Shown piece after piece: positions 34,464 to 43,491 of a stretch of DNA of 64,000 nt. Made by a program: the position numbers and the translations under genes. Origin of the DNA: an uncultured Pseudomonadota bacterium (GTDB lineage: Bacteria > Pseudomonadota > Gammaproteobacteria > CAJXQU01); NCBI GenBank assembly GCA_913058255.1, contig CAJXQU010000006.1:62001-126000 (forward strand). Direction: 5' to 3'. The notes beneath the pieces are model-generated. The model made no database searches, was not told the origin of the DNA, and saw only the letters and a program-made list of their open reading frames with translations. Position 1 is the first letter of the stretch, and each line of letters begins with the position of its first letter.

Positions 34464-37400
34464 ATGCGCTTAAAATATTTTTATCAACTTACCTTATGTT
34501 TCGTTTTGTTCTTCACGGCATCCGCTTCTGCAGTGCCGATCGCTGAATATCATCTTAACGAGTTTTTCTGGGACTCTTCACCTAAAGAAGTCATTGATAG
34601 CAGTGGTAATGGCTATCATGGGCAAGTTCTTGTTAATACGAGTCCCTCAACAGCCTCACCTGTAACCATGGGTAATCCAGGAACGTGCGGCTATGCTTCA
34701 ATGGCTGGCGGAGCCATTGCGCTGACAGGTCTTCCTGTCTCTACAGCCGCTGGAGCAAAAACAACGGTTAGCTTTTGGATGAACTGGGATGGTTCTTCAA
34801 GTGTCATGCCAATTGGCTGGCAAGTTTATGATCTCTATTTTTCTTCTAATTCTTTCGGGTTTAATAGTGGAGTTGGGGATATTTATGGAATTCCTTCGAC
34901 GGGTTTAGCAAATGGTTGGCATCATGTTTCCGCTGAGTTTACCAATGGAAATATGTATGGAAATAGGTTAGTGATAGATGGTGTTGAGCAAAGGCTGACA
35001 CAGCGATTAAGCAGACCTAATAATAGCCGGACTTATGTCGGCAGTGAACTTCGAGTGGGTGGCTGGATCATTAATGGAGGCTACAAGTTTTCAGGTGGCA
35101 TTGATGAAGTTCGTGTACATAATGGTGCATTATCGGTAGCTGAAGTACGGGCTATAATGGATGAATCAGAGTCTTGCGTGACAAAAGAGCCTATTGCCGA
35201 CTGGCATTTCGATGAGCTGAGTTGGTCGGGAATTTCTCAAGAAGTAAAAGATAGTAGTAATAACGGCCATGATGGCGAGGCATCCATCGGCACCACGACA
35301 ACGGATGAAGCTCAGCTATGTCGAGCGGCTGATCTGACCGCCGACAGTATCAAAGATTATGTTGTTTTGGATAACGATGCATTACATGGACTCAATGATT
35401 TCTCAGTATCGTTATGGGCAACCGTACCGAACTCTCCAAGTGGATTAATCTCTGCTGCAGGCTCTAGTTCTAATAATGAGCTGCTCATTTTTAAGACCAG
35501 TGCTACAAAGATACGTCTTTACTTACACAATGAGTCTCGCCAATTTACCGTTCCAAATTTGGAGGATGGGCTATGGCATCACTTCGTTTGGACTAGGACA
35601 GGCACAAATAATTGTTTATATGTTGATGGTAGCTTAACTCAATGTGTTTCAACCTATAGGGCTGCTAAGTTATTAAATGTGCAAGGGCTGGTTATAGGGC
35701 AAGAACAAGATGCCGTACTGGCTCGGTTTGATAAAGGCCAAGAACATGAAGGGTTGGTTGATGAAGTTTCTATTTATAATAGAGCAATCAATGCTGTTGA
35801 AGTGGCGGAGTTGCATGACAATATAAGCGCAGGGAAAAATGCTGATGGAACGGTTAGGCACTGTCCAGGAACGCCTGTCGCTGAATGGCGCTTTGATGAA
35901 CCATTTTGGAATGGAGCTACTGGAGAAGTTATTGATAGCAGTGCCAACCAATTGCACGGAAAATCTATTGCTAATGCCATAACAGATGCAACGACACCAG
36001 CATTGGCCGGTCGCTCAGGTACGTGTGGCTATGGCGTTTTTGATGGAACGGCTGGTGGTAAGACTGGACAGCACATTCAATTGCCGAATGACTCTAATTT
36101 AAACTCGATCAGTGATGCTTTAACTTTAACTGCTTGGGTCAATGTTTCTGAATCAGGCCCGTATAACTATATTATTTCTAATGATCGAGACTGTTGTGGT
36201 TCTTACAAAGGCTTCTCACTGAGCGTTCGGTATGGTGGTAATGTGCCAGAATTTAAGATTTGGGATAATGCGGGTTCTTCTCATGTTGTTCATGGTACTA
36301 GGTTAAATTTATCACAGTGGTATCACCTTAGCGCTACATTTGATGGTAAGGAAATGAAGCTTTATGTCGATGGAGTTTTGGCAGGAACAACCTATTATAC
36401 GGGGAAAATAGGAACGGACTCTAGCTATGACACTGTGCTTGCGGGTCTTGGACATGCCCCTAGTACTTATAATCTAACAGGGCTTCTTGATGAGGTTCGG
36501 GTTTATGATGCGGCATTGGATGAGACGGCTATATTAGGTGTTATGAACGATACAAGAGCTTGCTCTGATAGCTGTAATATTAGCCACGATTATTTATTGT
36601 TTGAAGATGATTTTGATGATGGTGATTTTTCTGGTTGGGATATACATCGTTTTAATGGCAAAGGGTGTGGCTGGACTGTTGAAAACGGCCGATTAAAAGA
36701 GCAACGAAATTCATGCTCAGGGTTTTTGGGACATGGGCTTAAAACCAGCGAGAGGATTCTAAAAGACTATGTGATCAAGGCTGATATCGATGCCCGACCC
36801 GCAGGTGGAAATAACGGTGTTGGCTTGGTATTCGGCTATGTTGATGATAAAAACTATTATATCGTTCGGTGGCGCGATTATGGTACTGCTTATACAAGCT
36901 CCTCAACTCATCGTAATTTTGAATTACTCAAAGTTAGTGCCGGTGTCACGAGTGTTTTAGATAGACAAACACAGTTTGTCTTACCTGACTCCTTCGAAAT
37001 GACGGTTGATGTCACTAATAAAAACGGCATCAACGTTTTTATTGATTGTGGTATAAGCTTGCAGGCAAGTGAAGACTTCCCTGAAGTCCAAGAGTTTGGT
37101 TTATACACTCATGATAATGATAGCGCTGTTTATTATGACAATGTTCGGGTTTATGGAAAAGTTGTACAGCCACCCGAACCACTCGCTTTATTTCACCTTG
37201 ATGGTTCTAATTGGTCAGGATCTGCGAATGAGATAGTTGACAGTAGTGGTAATAATCATCATGGACAAGTTTCTGCGAACACGAGTCCTACGAATGCCTC
37301 ACCGGTAAAAAATACCGATCCTGGTACCTGTGGTTATGCCTCTCAAAATAGAGGAAGTATTTTAATACCTAACTTACCCGTATCCACAACTGCTGGTGAT

Positions 37401-39899
37401 AAAACGACGATCAGCTTTTGGATGAAGTGGGATGGAACTAATAGTGTTATGCCGATAGGTTGGGAACGATATGATTTATGGGTTTATTCCGGAAACATTG
37501 GTTTTAATACAGGAGCTGGAGATAATTTTGGTACATCTACCCTCGGACTAGATTCTGGCTGGCATCATCTGTCAGCAGAGTTTACCAATGGTAATGTAAA
37601 AGATAATCGGATAGTGATTGATGGAGTCGAGCAGACACTGTCGCAGTTGCGAAATTTTCCAAGTAATACTTACGCTGTGGTTGGGCCGGATTTACATATA
37701 GGTGGCTGGGGAGTCAGTGGAGGGTATCGTTTCACAGGGGATATTGATGAGTTACGAGTTGATAACGGTTCTTTAAGTGTTGAACAGGTTCAAACAATAA
37801 TGAATCAAACGCATCCTTGTAGCGGAACGACACTTGACCACTTTAAGATTTCTCATGATGGGGCCGGTATCCATTGCGCAGATGAGACAGTTATTGTATC
37901 TGCAATCGATGGTAATGGTAATTATTTGGAATCTTATACAGGAACAGTCACGCTAGATACACAGACAAGCACAGGAAGTTGGGTTAGCACGAGCGGTTAC
38001 GGAGTATTAAATGATTCAGTCGCTGATGATGGTGTTGCAACCTATACCTTTTCTTCCGCAGATAAAGGTTCGGTTAGTCTAAGGCTAAGGTATGAAGAAG
38101 GTCCAGCCACGTTTAATATCGATGCTTATGATGGTGGGATCCGCGATGATGATAGCGAAGATGATTTTACCTATGCCGCGAGTGGTTTTTTGCTGACGGC
38201 AAACCCGATTAGTAATCCTCCGCCAACATCTATTAATGATCCTATTTTAACGCAAACATCAGGAGCAGATTTCCCTGTTTATATAACAGCGTATGGACAA
38301 TCTGCGACACACCCTGAATGTGGGGTTATCGAAAACTATACCGGGAATAAACCGATTCGTTTTCAAGGTGACTACATTAATCCAACAAGCGGTACGCGCA
38401 GTATATCTGTCAATGGTGATCCGATCAGAATGGGAGGCCTAGACTCATCGAGAATAATAAAATTTTTAAACGGTAAAGCAGAATTGACTGTTAATTATAA
38501 AGATGCAGGCAACACGAGAATACGTGCTTACGATACGACAGAGGCTGACAATGTTTATGGTATTAGTAATGCCTTTGTTGTGAAACCAGATGGCTTTAAG
38601 TTTGAAGTTAAACGAAGTAGCGATGATGCTCCAAATCCAGCCGCTGCAAACGCATCTGGGGATGACTTTGTGGCAGCGGGAGCAGGTTTTGATGTCAAGG
38701 TCTCCGCCGTTGATGTTAACGGTGATACCACACCTAATTATGGCAATGAATCAACTCCAGAAAGTGTCAAAATTTCACATGCTCTAGTTGCACCTATTGG
38801 TGGAGCTGTAGGGAGTATGGATATAGTGGACAGTTTAATTTCGAAAGGCAATGGTGTCTTTAGTGGGACCTACAGCTGGGATGAAGTGGGAATTATAAAA
38901 CTCACAGGATCGGTCTTAGATGATAATTATTTGGGAGCCGGAAACATTATATCCGACTCTGATAATATTGGACGTTTTATCCCCGAACATTTTGCAATTA
39001 ATAATAAACAAGATGGTAATTTAAGTAAGAACTGTACTGTGCTCCCTGGCGTTTCTGGATTTAACTATATGGGACAGGAGTTTGGTTATAGTTTAGGAAA
39101 TCGTCCAACATTTGATATTGAGGCAAAAAATCTAGCGGGTGTAACAACAGATAATTATGAAGGTGGTTTTGCAAAACTTAGCATTGCTGGAGTCTCAATT
39201 GCAACCGTCAATAAAGATGCGAGTAATGGGATGCCGATTACACCGGATGAAGGAACAGCAAGCTTAGCGGCCTTTTCAAAAGGTATTGCTACTTATACAT
39301 TTGGTGAAGATAAATTTACTTATGCTCGCAGTACGGCTATCGGTAAATTTAATAGTGATATTGATCTTTTAATTGAGAGTATTAAAGATAGTGATGATGT
39401 CAAAGATAACTTTTCAACCACTGAAAAACTAGAACCAAGCGAAGTCGAATTACGTTATGGCCGATTGATGATTAACAGTGCATTTGGTTCGGAGTTGCTC
39501 GATCTTATTTTACCGATTTCACTGCAGGTTTATGATGATGCAACTGGTGGTTTTAGAACAGATACTGACTCAACGGATAATCACAGCTGTGCTGTGTTTA
39601 CTGTCTCCCCACTTGAAATGTTAGATGGTTTAGACCCCAGTTTGGTCTCAACGAGTCTTTCTCCATTGACTAGTGGAGGAGAGGCTGCATTTACCAATGG
39701 AGAGGCTGCATTGACTATTACAGCTCCGGGAGCGGGGAACCGAGGTACCTTAGGTGTGACATTAGATGCACCATCTTGGCTTCAATTTGATTGGGGCAGA
39801 CCATTAACAGAACCTAACCGGTTAGATCCAAAAGCCACTGCTACATTTGGGATCGATGCTGGTAACGATGCCTTTATTTATCAGCGAGAGGTTCGGTAA
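34464..39899 (+). CDS. mshQ: MshQ-like giant LamG/DUF6701 surface protein
   Basis: 1811 residues, secreted (signal peptide 1-23, SASAVP). Four LamG/concanavalin-like modules lie at about 25-236, 243-455, 468-700 and 905-1117; between the third and fourth is a beta-sandwich (about 712-896, DDFDDGDFSGW). From about 1125 to the end it resembles the MshQ/DUF6701 C-terminus (HFKISHDGAGIHC, ELRYGRLMINSAFGSELLDL). The first and fourth LamG modules are close copies (STASPV...NPGTCGYAS and NASPV...DPGTCGYAS; VMPIGW; GWHH.SAEFTNGN). Normally mshQ follows mshP; here it lies about 33 kb away. Adhesin role is inferred. Confidence 0.8.
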   Translation: MRLKYFYQLTLCFVLFFTASASAVPIAEYHLNEFFWDSSPKEVIDSSGNGYHGQVLVNTSPSTASPVTMGNPGTCGYASMAGGAIALTGLPVSTAAGAKTTVSFWMNWDGSSSVMPIGWQVYDLYFSSNSFGFNSGVGDIYGIPSTGLANGWHHVSAEFTNGNMYGNRLVIDGVEQRLTQRLSRPNNSRTYVGSELRVGGWIINGGYKFSGGIDEVRVHNGALSVAEVRAIMDESESCVTKEPIADWHFDELSWSGISQEVKDSSNNGHDGEASIGTTTTDEAQLCRAADLTADSIKDYVVLDNDALHGLNDFSVSLWATVPNSPSGLISAAGSSSNNELLIFKTSATKIRLYLHNESRQFTVPNLEDGLWHHFVWTRTGTNNCLYVDGSLTQCVSTYRAAKLLNVQGLVIGQEQDAVLARFDKGQEHEGLVDEVSIYNRAINAVEVAELHDNISAGKNADGTVRHCPGTPVAEWRFDEPFWNGATGEVIDSSANQLHGKSIANAITDATTPALAGRSGTCGYGVFDGTAGGKTGQHIQLPNDSNLNSISDALTLTAWVNVSESGPYNYIISNDRDCCGSYKGFSLSVRYGGNVPEFKIWDNAGSSHVVHGTRLNLSQWYHLSATFDGKEMKLYVDGVLAGTTYYTGKIGTDSSYDTVLAGLGHAPSTYNLTGLLDEVRVYDAALDETAILGVMNDTRACSDSCNISHDYLLFEDDFDDGDFSGWDIHRFNGKGCGWTVENGRLKEQRNSCSGFLGHGLKTSERILKDYVIKADIDARPAGGNNGVGLVFGYVDDKNYYIVRWRDYGTAYTSSSTHRNFELLKVSAGVTSVLDRQTQFVLPDSFEMTVDVTNKNGINVFIDCGISLQASEDFPEVQEFGLYTHDNDSAVYYDNVRVYGKVVQPPEPLALFHLDGSNWSGSANEIVDSSGNNHHGQVSANTSPTNASPVKNTDPGTCGYASQNRGSILIPNLPVSTTAGDKTTISFWMKWDGTNSVMPIGWERYDLWVYSGNIGFNTGAGDNFGTSTLGLDSGWHHLSAEFTNGNVKDNRIVIDGVEQTLSQLRNFPSNTYAVVGPDLHIGGWGVSGGYRFTGDIDELRVDNGSLSVEQVQTIMNQTHPCSGTTLDHFKISHDGAGIHCADETVIVSAIDGNGNYLESYTGTVTLDTQTSTGSWVSTSGYGVLNDSVADDGVATYTFSSADKGSVSLRLRYEEGPATFNIDAYDGGIRDDDSEDDFTYAASGFLLTANPISNPPPTSINDPILTQTSGADFPVYITAYGQSATHPECGVIENYTGNKPIRFQGDYINPTSGTRSISVNGDPIRMGGLDSSRIIKFLNGKAELTVNYKDAGNTRIRAYDTTEADNVYGISNAFVVKPDGFKFEVKRSSDDAPNPAAANASGDDFVAAGAGFDVKVSAVDVNGDTTPNYGNESTPESVKISHALVAPIGGAVGSMDIVDSLISKGNGVFSGTYSWDEVGIIKLTGSVLDDNYLGAGNIISDSDNIGRFIPEHFAINNKQDGNLSKNCTVLPGVSGFNYMGQEFGYSLGNRPTFDIEAKNLAGVTTDNYEGGFAKLSIAGVSIATVNKDASNGMPITPDEGTASLAAFSKGIATYTFGEDKFTYARSTAIGKFNSDIDLLIESIKDSDDVKDNFSTTEKLEPSEVELRYGRLMINSAFGSELLDLILPISLQVYDDATGGFRTDTDSTDNHSCAVFTVSPLEMLDGLDPSLVSTSLSPLTSGGEAAFTNGEAALTITAPGAGNRGTLGVTLDAPSWLQFDWGRPLTEPNRLDPKATATFGIDAGNDAFIYQREVR

Positions 39900-39900
39900 A

Positions 39901-40893
39901 CTAATTACGGCATTGGTAGTGATGACAAGCGGGAGCATGGGCTTCAATTTTTTCTGAACACCAAGCCAACATATCCTCTTGCAAGTCTTGACGGTATGCG
40001 ATCATACCGTCGGACTCTTCTAACGGTCCTGCAAAAAGCTTTTCATCAGGATAGAGCTTCGTCATATTCTTGAAATATCCTTTGGGGACACGAAAAGCGC
40101 CAACGCTGATTGAATGGATCTTTGCTAAATCAAGTTGTTCAAAAACAGTATTAAACATTTCACCATAATGGGATTTGTAGTCATCCATATAGATCAAAGG
40201 TTCAAAACGAATCCCAACATTCCAACCGGCTAACTGCAGCTTTTTCATCGCTTCAATGCGATGAGAAAGCGAAGGTGTTTTATCTTCCAGTGCTTGGGTA
40301 ATATTCTCCGGAGATAAACTAAAAGCGATCACACAATTTGGAATAGGTTCAGCTTTAAGTAGTGAACGAATTTGGGTGCTTTTGGTTCGAAACTCAAGAT
40401 GTGCGAGAGGTTGTTGACGAAAGAATGGTAAAATATATTCAGCAAAGTTTGTTACCGGGTCTAATGCTAGACTATCGCAATCATAACCTGAATAGAACCA
40501 AACTTTTTCGCCATTATGAATAGATAGTTTTTTATTTATTTCGTTAGAAAAATCTTCATAGTTTACAAAAAGAACATAGTGAGCTGACCGATACATTCCT
40601 TGTAAAAAACAATAGCGACAGTCATATATACAGTTGAGCATATGAGAAAAGTAGTAATTGTTATCGCCGCCAATACCATAACTATCAGGCGCTTCCAATA
40701 CAAAACCCTGATGCTTTTTTGCGAGAATTAAAGAAGGCTGTTTCTTCTGCAAACGGAAGTTTTGTGATTTACGATTGAACACTTCAGTATAGCGATCACA
40801 TTCAATCAATGTGGCCTTTGGAAACCTGGCGAGAACTTCTTTCGTAACAGCGTGCTGACGGATTTCACTCTCAATGTAAATAGTAGAAATCAT
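39901..40893 (-). CDS. radical SAM protein, spore photoproduct lyase-like
   Basis: 330 residues. The radical-SAM cluster motif is C88-x3-C92-x2-C95 in NCIYDCRYCFLQ, followed by SPL-family features (GYDCDSLALDPVT, RTKSTQIRSLL, AFSLSPENI, KLQLAGWNVGIRFEPLIYMDD). The spore photoproduct lyase in Bacillus repairs thymine dimers of dormant DNA; this organism shows no sporulation genes here, so the substrate is probably different. C139 lies near the region of the Bacillus hydrogen-donor Cys but not obviously aligned to it. The ATG overlaps the stop of the upstream nucleosidase gene by 4 bases. Confidence 0.82.
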   Translation of the reverse strand: MISTIYIESEIRQHAVTKEVLARFPKATLIECDRYTEVFNRKSQNFRLQKKQPSLILAKKHQGFVLEAPDSYGIGGDNNYYFSHMLNCIYDCRYCFLQGMYRSAHYVLFVNYEDFSNEINKKLSIHNGEKVWFYSGYDCDSLALDPVTNFAEYILPFFRQQPLAHLEFRTKSTQIRSLLKAEPIPNCVIAFSLSPENITQALEDKTPSLSHRIEAMKKLQLAGWNVGIRFEPLIYMDDYKSHYGEMFNTVFEQLDLAKIHSISVGAFRVPKGYFKNMTKLYPDEKLFAGPLEESDGMIAYRQDLQEDMLAWCSEKIEAHAPACHHYQCRN

Positions 40894-41708
40894 GATTGAA
40901 AATAAATCGATTGAGAGCTGATTATTTTATCTAAATGTTGAATTATTTTTTGACTCGATGATGAATTAATAACTTCTGATAGGTTAATGGATGTTTTAGG
41001 ATTTAATAATTTAATCTGTCTTAAACGAGCTTTAACTAGCAACTGCTCCGAGTGAGTTAGTCTTACTTGATCATTAATTTTATCAAACAGTTCGGGTATC
41101 TGGTTAACGGTTTCTAGCGCGTTACTTACCTCTAATAAATGATTAGTTAAGCTACTAATATCGCGCATATTGTTTTCAACCATTTCTGTCACTTCATGTT
41201 TTTGGAATTTTCTAACAGGCGATTGTTTATTATCAGAAACAACTTTGTAACACTGGACCAGTTCACCACTACTAAACCGGCTTGCCGTTGCATAAAAGGC
41301 GGCTGCTTCCATATCAACCCCACCTTGTTGATGATACTCGCTGTCAGGCTGGTCAACCGTATGTAATTGATCAGTTATACAAGAAGGGGTGAATGTTATC
41401 GGTGGATAATAGGTTTTCTGTGTCGAGCAATCAATGATTTTGTTGGCAATAAATCCTGCTCCTAACTCAAGATCAGAATGTCCTGCAATACCTATATTTA
41501 ACCATGCCGAGTGAGACCTTAAATTTGTTAAAGCATGGATAAACCCAACTGCACTAGCTGCCGCAGTTTTACCTAAGCCCGATACGATTAAAGTTATCTG
41601 ATCATTTTTATAGATCTGAAATGCATTTATTTCTGTTTGTTTCTTAAGGTTGTATTTCGAAACAATGGGAGCTCCCTCACAAGGTAGTGCTGTGAGTATG
41701 ATTAACAT
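40890..41708 (-). CDS. nucleosidase/phosphorylase-like protein (PNP/MTA-SAH family)
   Basis: 272 residues. Features of the PNP-UDP/MTAN fold: ALPCEG near residue 7-12, NIGIAG at 71-76, VDMEAAAFY at 131-139 and VVSDN at 156-160, matching the substrate-binding glutamate and SD positions of MTA/SAH nucleosidases. The C-terminal 80 residues are an unassigned helical extension. It would release a base from a nucleoside or nucleotide. Coupled by an ATGA overlap to the SPL-like gene, which suggests a shared substrate. Confidence 0.72.
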   Translation of the reverse strand: MLIILTALPCEGAPIVSKYNLKKQTEINAFQIYKNDQITLIVSGLGKTAAASAVGFIHALTNLRSHSAWLNIGIAGHSDLELGAGFIANKIIDCSTQKTYYPPITFTPSCITDQLHTVDQPDSEYHQQGGVDMEAAAFYATASRFSSGELVQCYKVVSDNKQSPVRKFQKHEVTEMVENNMRDISSLTNHLLEVSNALETVNQIPELFDKINDQVRLTHSEQLLVKARLRQIKLLNPKTSINLSEVINSSSSQKIIQHLDKIISSQSIYFQS

Positions 41709-41751
41709 TCTGTCGGTATCCTTGAGTTTAAAACTCTAATTGATCTTTCTT

Positions 41752-42204
41752 TTAATCTTTATTTGGTACCGATAATACCGGAATGGTGGAGCTTCTAACG
41801 ACTCTTTCTGCAACGCTTCCTAACAGCATATGAGAAAGCCCTGTACGGCCGTGAGTACCAACAATTATCAGGTCGGCATTTATTTCCTTAGCGGTATGAA
41901 TTATTTCTACGTAGGGTACACCCTCGACTAAAGTTGTATTAATAATATTCAACGCATCATCCGTATATTTTTTCTTTAATTTAGCTAATTGAGATTCTAA
42001 TCGTTCGACATAGCCTTCTTGAATGGATAGATCAATTGGGGTGGCAAGATCAGCCTCAGGCAAGCTAAAAGAAGGATATTGATAAACATGGACGAGGTGT
42101 ATCTTTGCATTGAGCTCTGTTGCGAGTTCGATTGCAGTTTCTAATGCGTGGGTCGAGGTGGTTGAGAAGTCAACAGGGCAGAGTATCAGTTTGAAGTTAA
42201 TCAT
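41752..42204 (-). CDS. universal stress protein UspA family
   Basis: 150 residues, cytosolic. ILCPVDFSTTSTHALETAIELA at the N-terminus and VGTHGRTGLSHMLLGSVAERVVRSS near the C-terminus give the G-x2-G-x9-G-S ATP-binding signature. It probably binds ATP and modulates stress responses. Lone gene between the nucleosidase and rhomboid genes, same strand. Confidence 0.9.
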   Translation of the reverse strand: MINFKLILCPVDFSTTSTHALETAIELATELNAKIHLVHVYQYPSFSLPEADLATPIDLSIQEGYVERLESQLAKLKKKYTDDALNIINTTLVEGVPYVEIIHTAKEINADLIIVGTHGRTGLSHMLLGSVAERVVRSSTIPVLSVPNKD

Positions 42205-42303
42205 AAAAACTCCTCTAATTATGAAAGAATAAACTTATCATTAGTTTAGCAAACATAATAAAGTTTTTACTAATAAATATAAAGGGTTATGACTCTATAA
42301 CAT

Positions 42304-42999
42304 TTAACGCTTAATAGCTGGATTAAAGAGCTTCACCTGTTTGAATTTGAAGACGGAAATCAATAGCATCCCGGTAACAAACCCACCAATATGCGCCCAC
42401 CAAGCGACACCACCTTCGCCGGAAACGACAGTCGTACTGCTAAAAAGCTGCATTGCAAACCAAATCCCTAAGACAAACATCGCAGGAATACGAAAAGTAA
42501 GAGGAATAATGATGGGAACGACGACCAGGACTTTTGCATGTGGATGTAGCAATAAATAAGCACCTAAGATACCAGACACTGCACCACTTGCACCGATCAT
42601 CGGGATAGCCGAGCTAGGCTCAATTAATGCTTGGCTAAGGGCTGCGGCAGCGCCACAGATAAGATAAAAAAGAATGAAGCGAGTATGTCCCATACTGTCT
42701 TCAACATTGTTACCGAAGATCCACAGATAAAGCATATTACCAGCAAGATGCATAAAGCCGCCGTGCATAAACATAGAGGTTATGACGGTCACTTCCGCAG
42801 GAACGATATAAAGTTCTGTTGATAGCTGAGAGTGATCGAAGAGCACAGCAGGGATCATGCCGAGTGAATAAACGATCATATTACCAAGCTCTTCACCAAG
42901 CGTGATTTGCCATAGGTAAACGAGGATACAAATAACGATTAATCCTATCGTGACAAAAGGATTAATCGTGGTGGGATTATCATCGTGTAAAGGGAACAT
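42304..42999 (-). CDS. rhomboid family intramembrane serine protease
   Basis: 231 residues, about six to seven membrane helices. Catalytic dyad: S138 in MIGASGAVSGILGAY and H203 in WAHIGGFVTG. The helix before holds MHGGFMHLAGNMLYLWIFG, the rhomboid H-x4-H-x3-N oxyanion region. Cleaves substrates within the membrane; the substrate is unknown. Confidence 0.92.
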   Translation of the reverse strand: MFPLHDDNPTTINPFVTIGLIVICILVYLWQITLGEELGNMIVYSLGMIPAVLFDHSQLSTELYIVPAEVTVITSMFMHGGFMHLAGNMLYLWIFGNNVEDSMGHTRFILFYLICGAAAALSQALIEPSSAIPMIGASGAVSGILGAYLLLHPHAKVLVVVPIIIPLTFRIPAMFVLGIWFAMQLFSSTTVVSGEGGVAWWAHIGGFVTGMLLISVFKFKQVKLFNPAIKR

Positions 43000-43085
43000 T
43001 CGGACAGCCTTGAACTAGAGAGGTTTAAGTTCTATAGAGGTCGTTTATTTACCTTGGTTCAAAATGGCTAACTTTCTAGCATTAC

Positions 43086-43451
43086 TCAACCAAGAATTTC
43101 ACGAACAGCTTTGCAGGTGTCGCTGGCTTCGAGCCTAACTAGACCGAGATTACCATTAGCTGGGGCACGAACCGCAAGCACACCTTCACTGCCTACTTTA
43201 TAAAGTAGCAATAAGCCTTCTTCACCTTTAACCATTGTCTCAGTGACTTCACCCAAGGTCGCATTTTGTGCTATCCGAGCACCTAAACCTGAAGCCGCGG
43301 CACCAACGGCTGCGATACGTGCACCTTCATCATCGGGAAAATCAGATGCGATCGACAAACCATCAGTGCTTGCCACCATTACACCCGTAATATCAGGTAC
43401 GTTTTGACGTAAATCATCGATCAGTTTCTCTAGTTGTTCTTGTTTTGTCAT
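43086..43451 (-). CDS. Roadblock/LC7 domain protein
   Basis: 121 residues covering one Roadblock/LC7 domain: LIDDLRQNVPDITGVMVASTDGL, then RIAAVGAAASGLGARIAQ, EEGLLLLYKVGSEGVLAV and NLGLVRLEA. Bacterial Roadblock proteins act as GAPs or scaffolds for MglA-type small GTPases that control polarity and pili. The next upstream gene on this strand (43492-44769) is probably its partner, 40 bases apart. No MglA is in the window. Confidence 0.85.
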   Translation of the reverse strand: MTKQEQLEKLIDDLRQNVPDITGVMVASTDGLSIASDFPDDEGARIAAVGAAASGLGARIAQNATLGEVTETMVKGEEGLLLLYKVGSEGVLAVRAPANGNLGLVRLEASDTCKAVREILG

Positions 43452-43491
43452 CAGCTTATTCCTTTGCTTTTATTAAATCATACTGAGTTGA

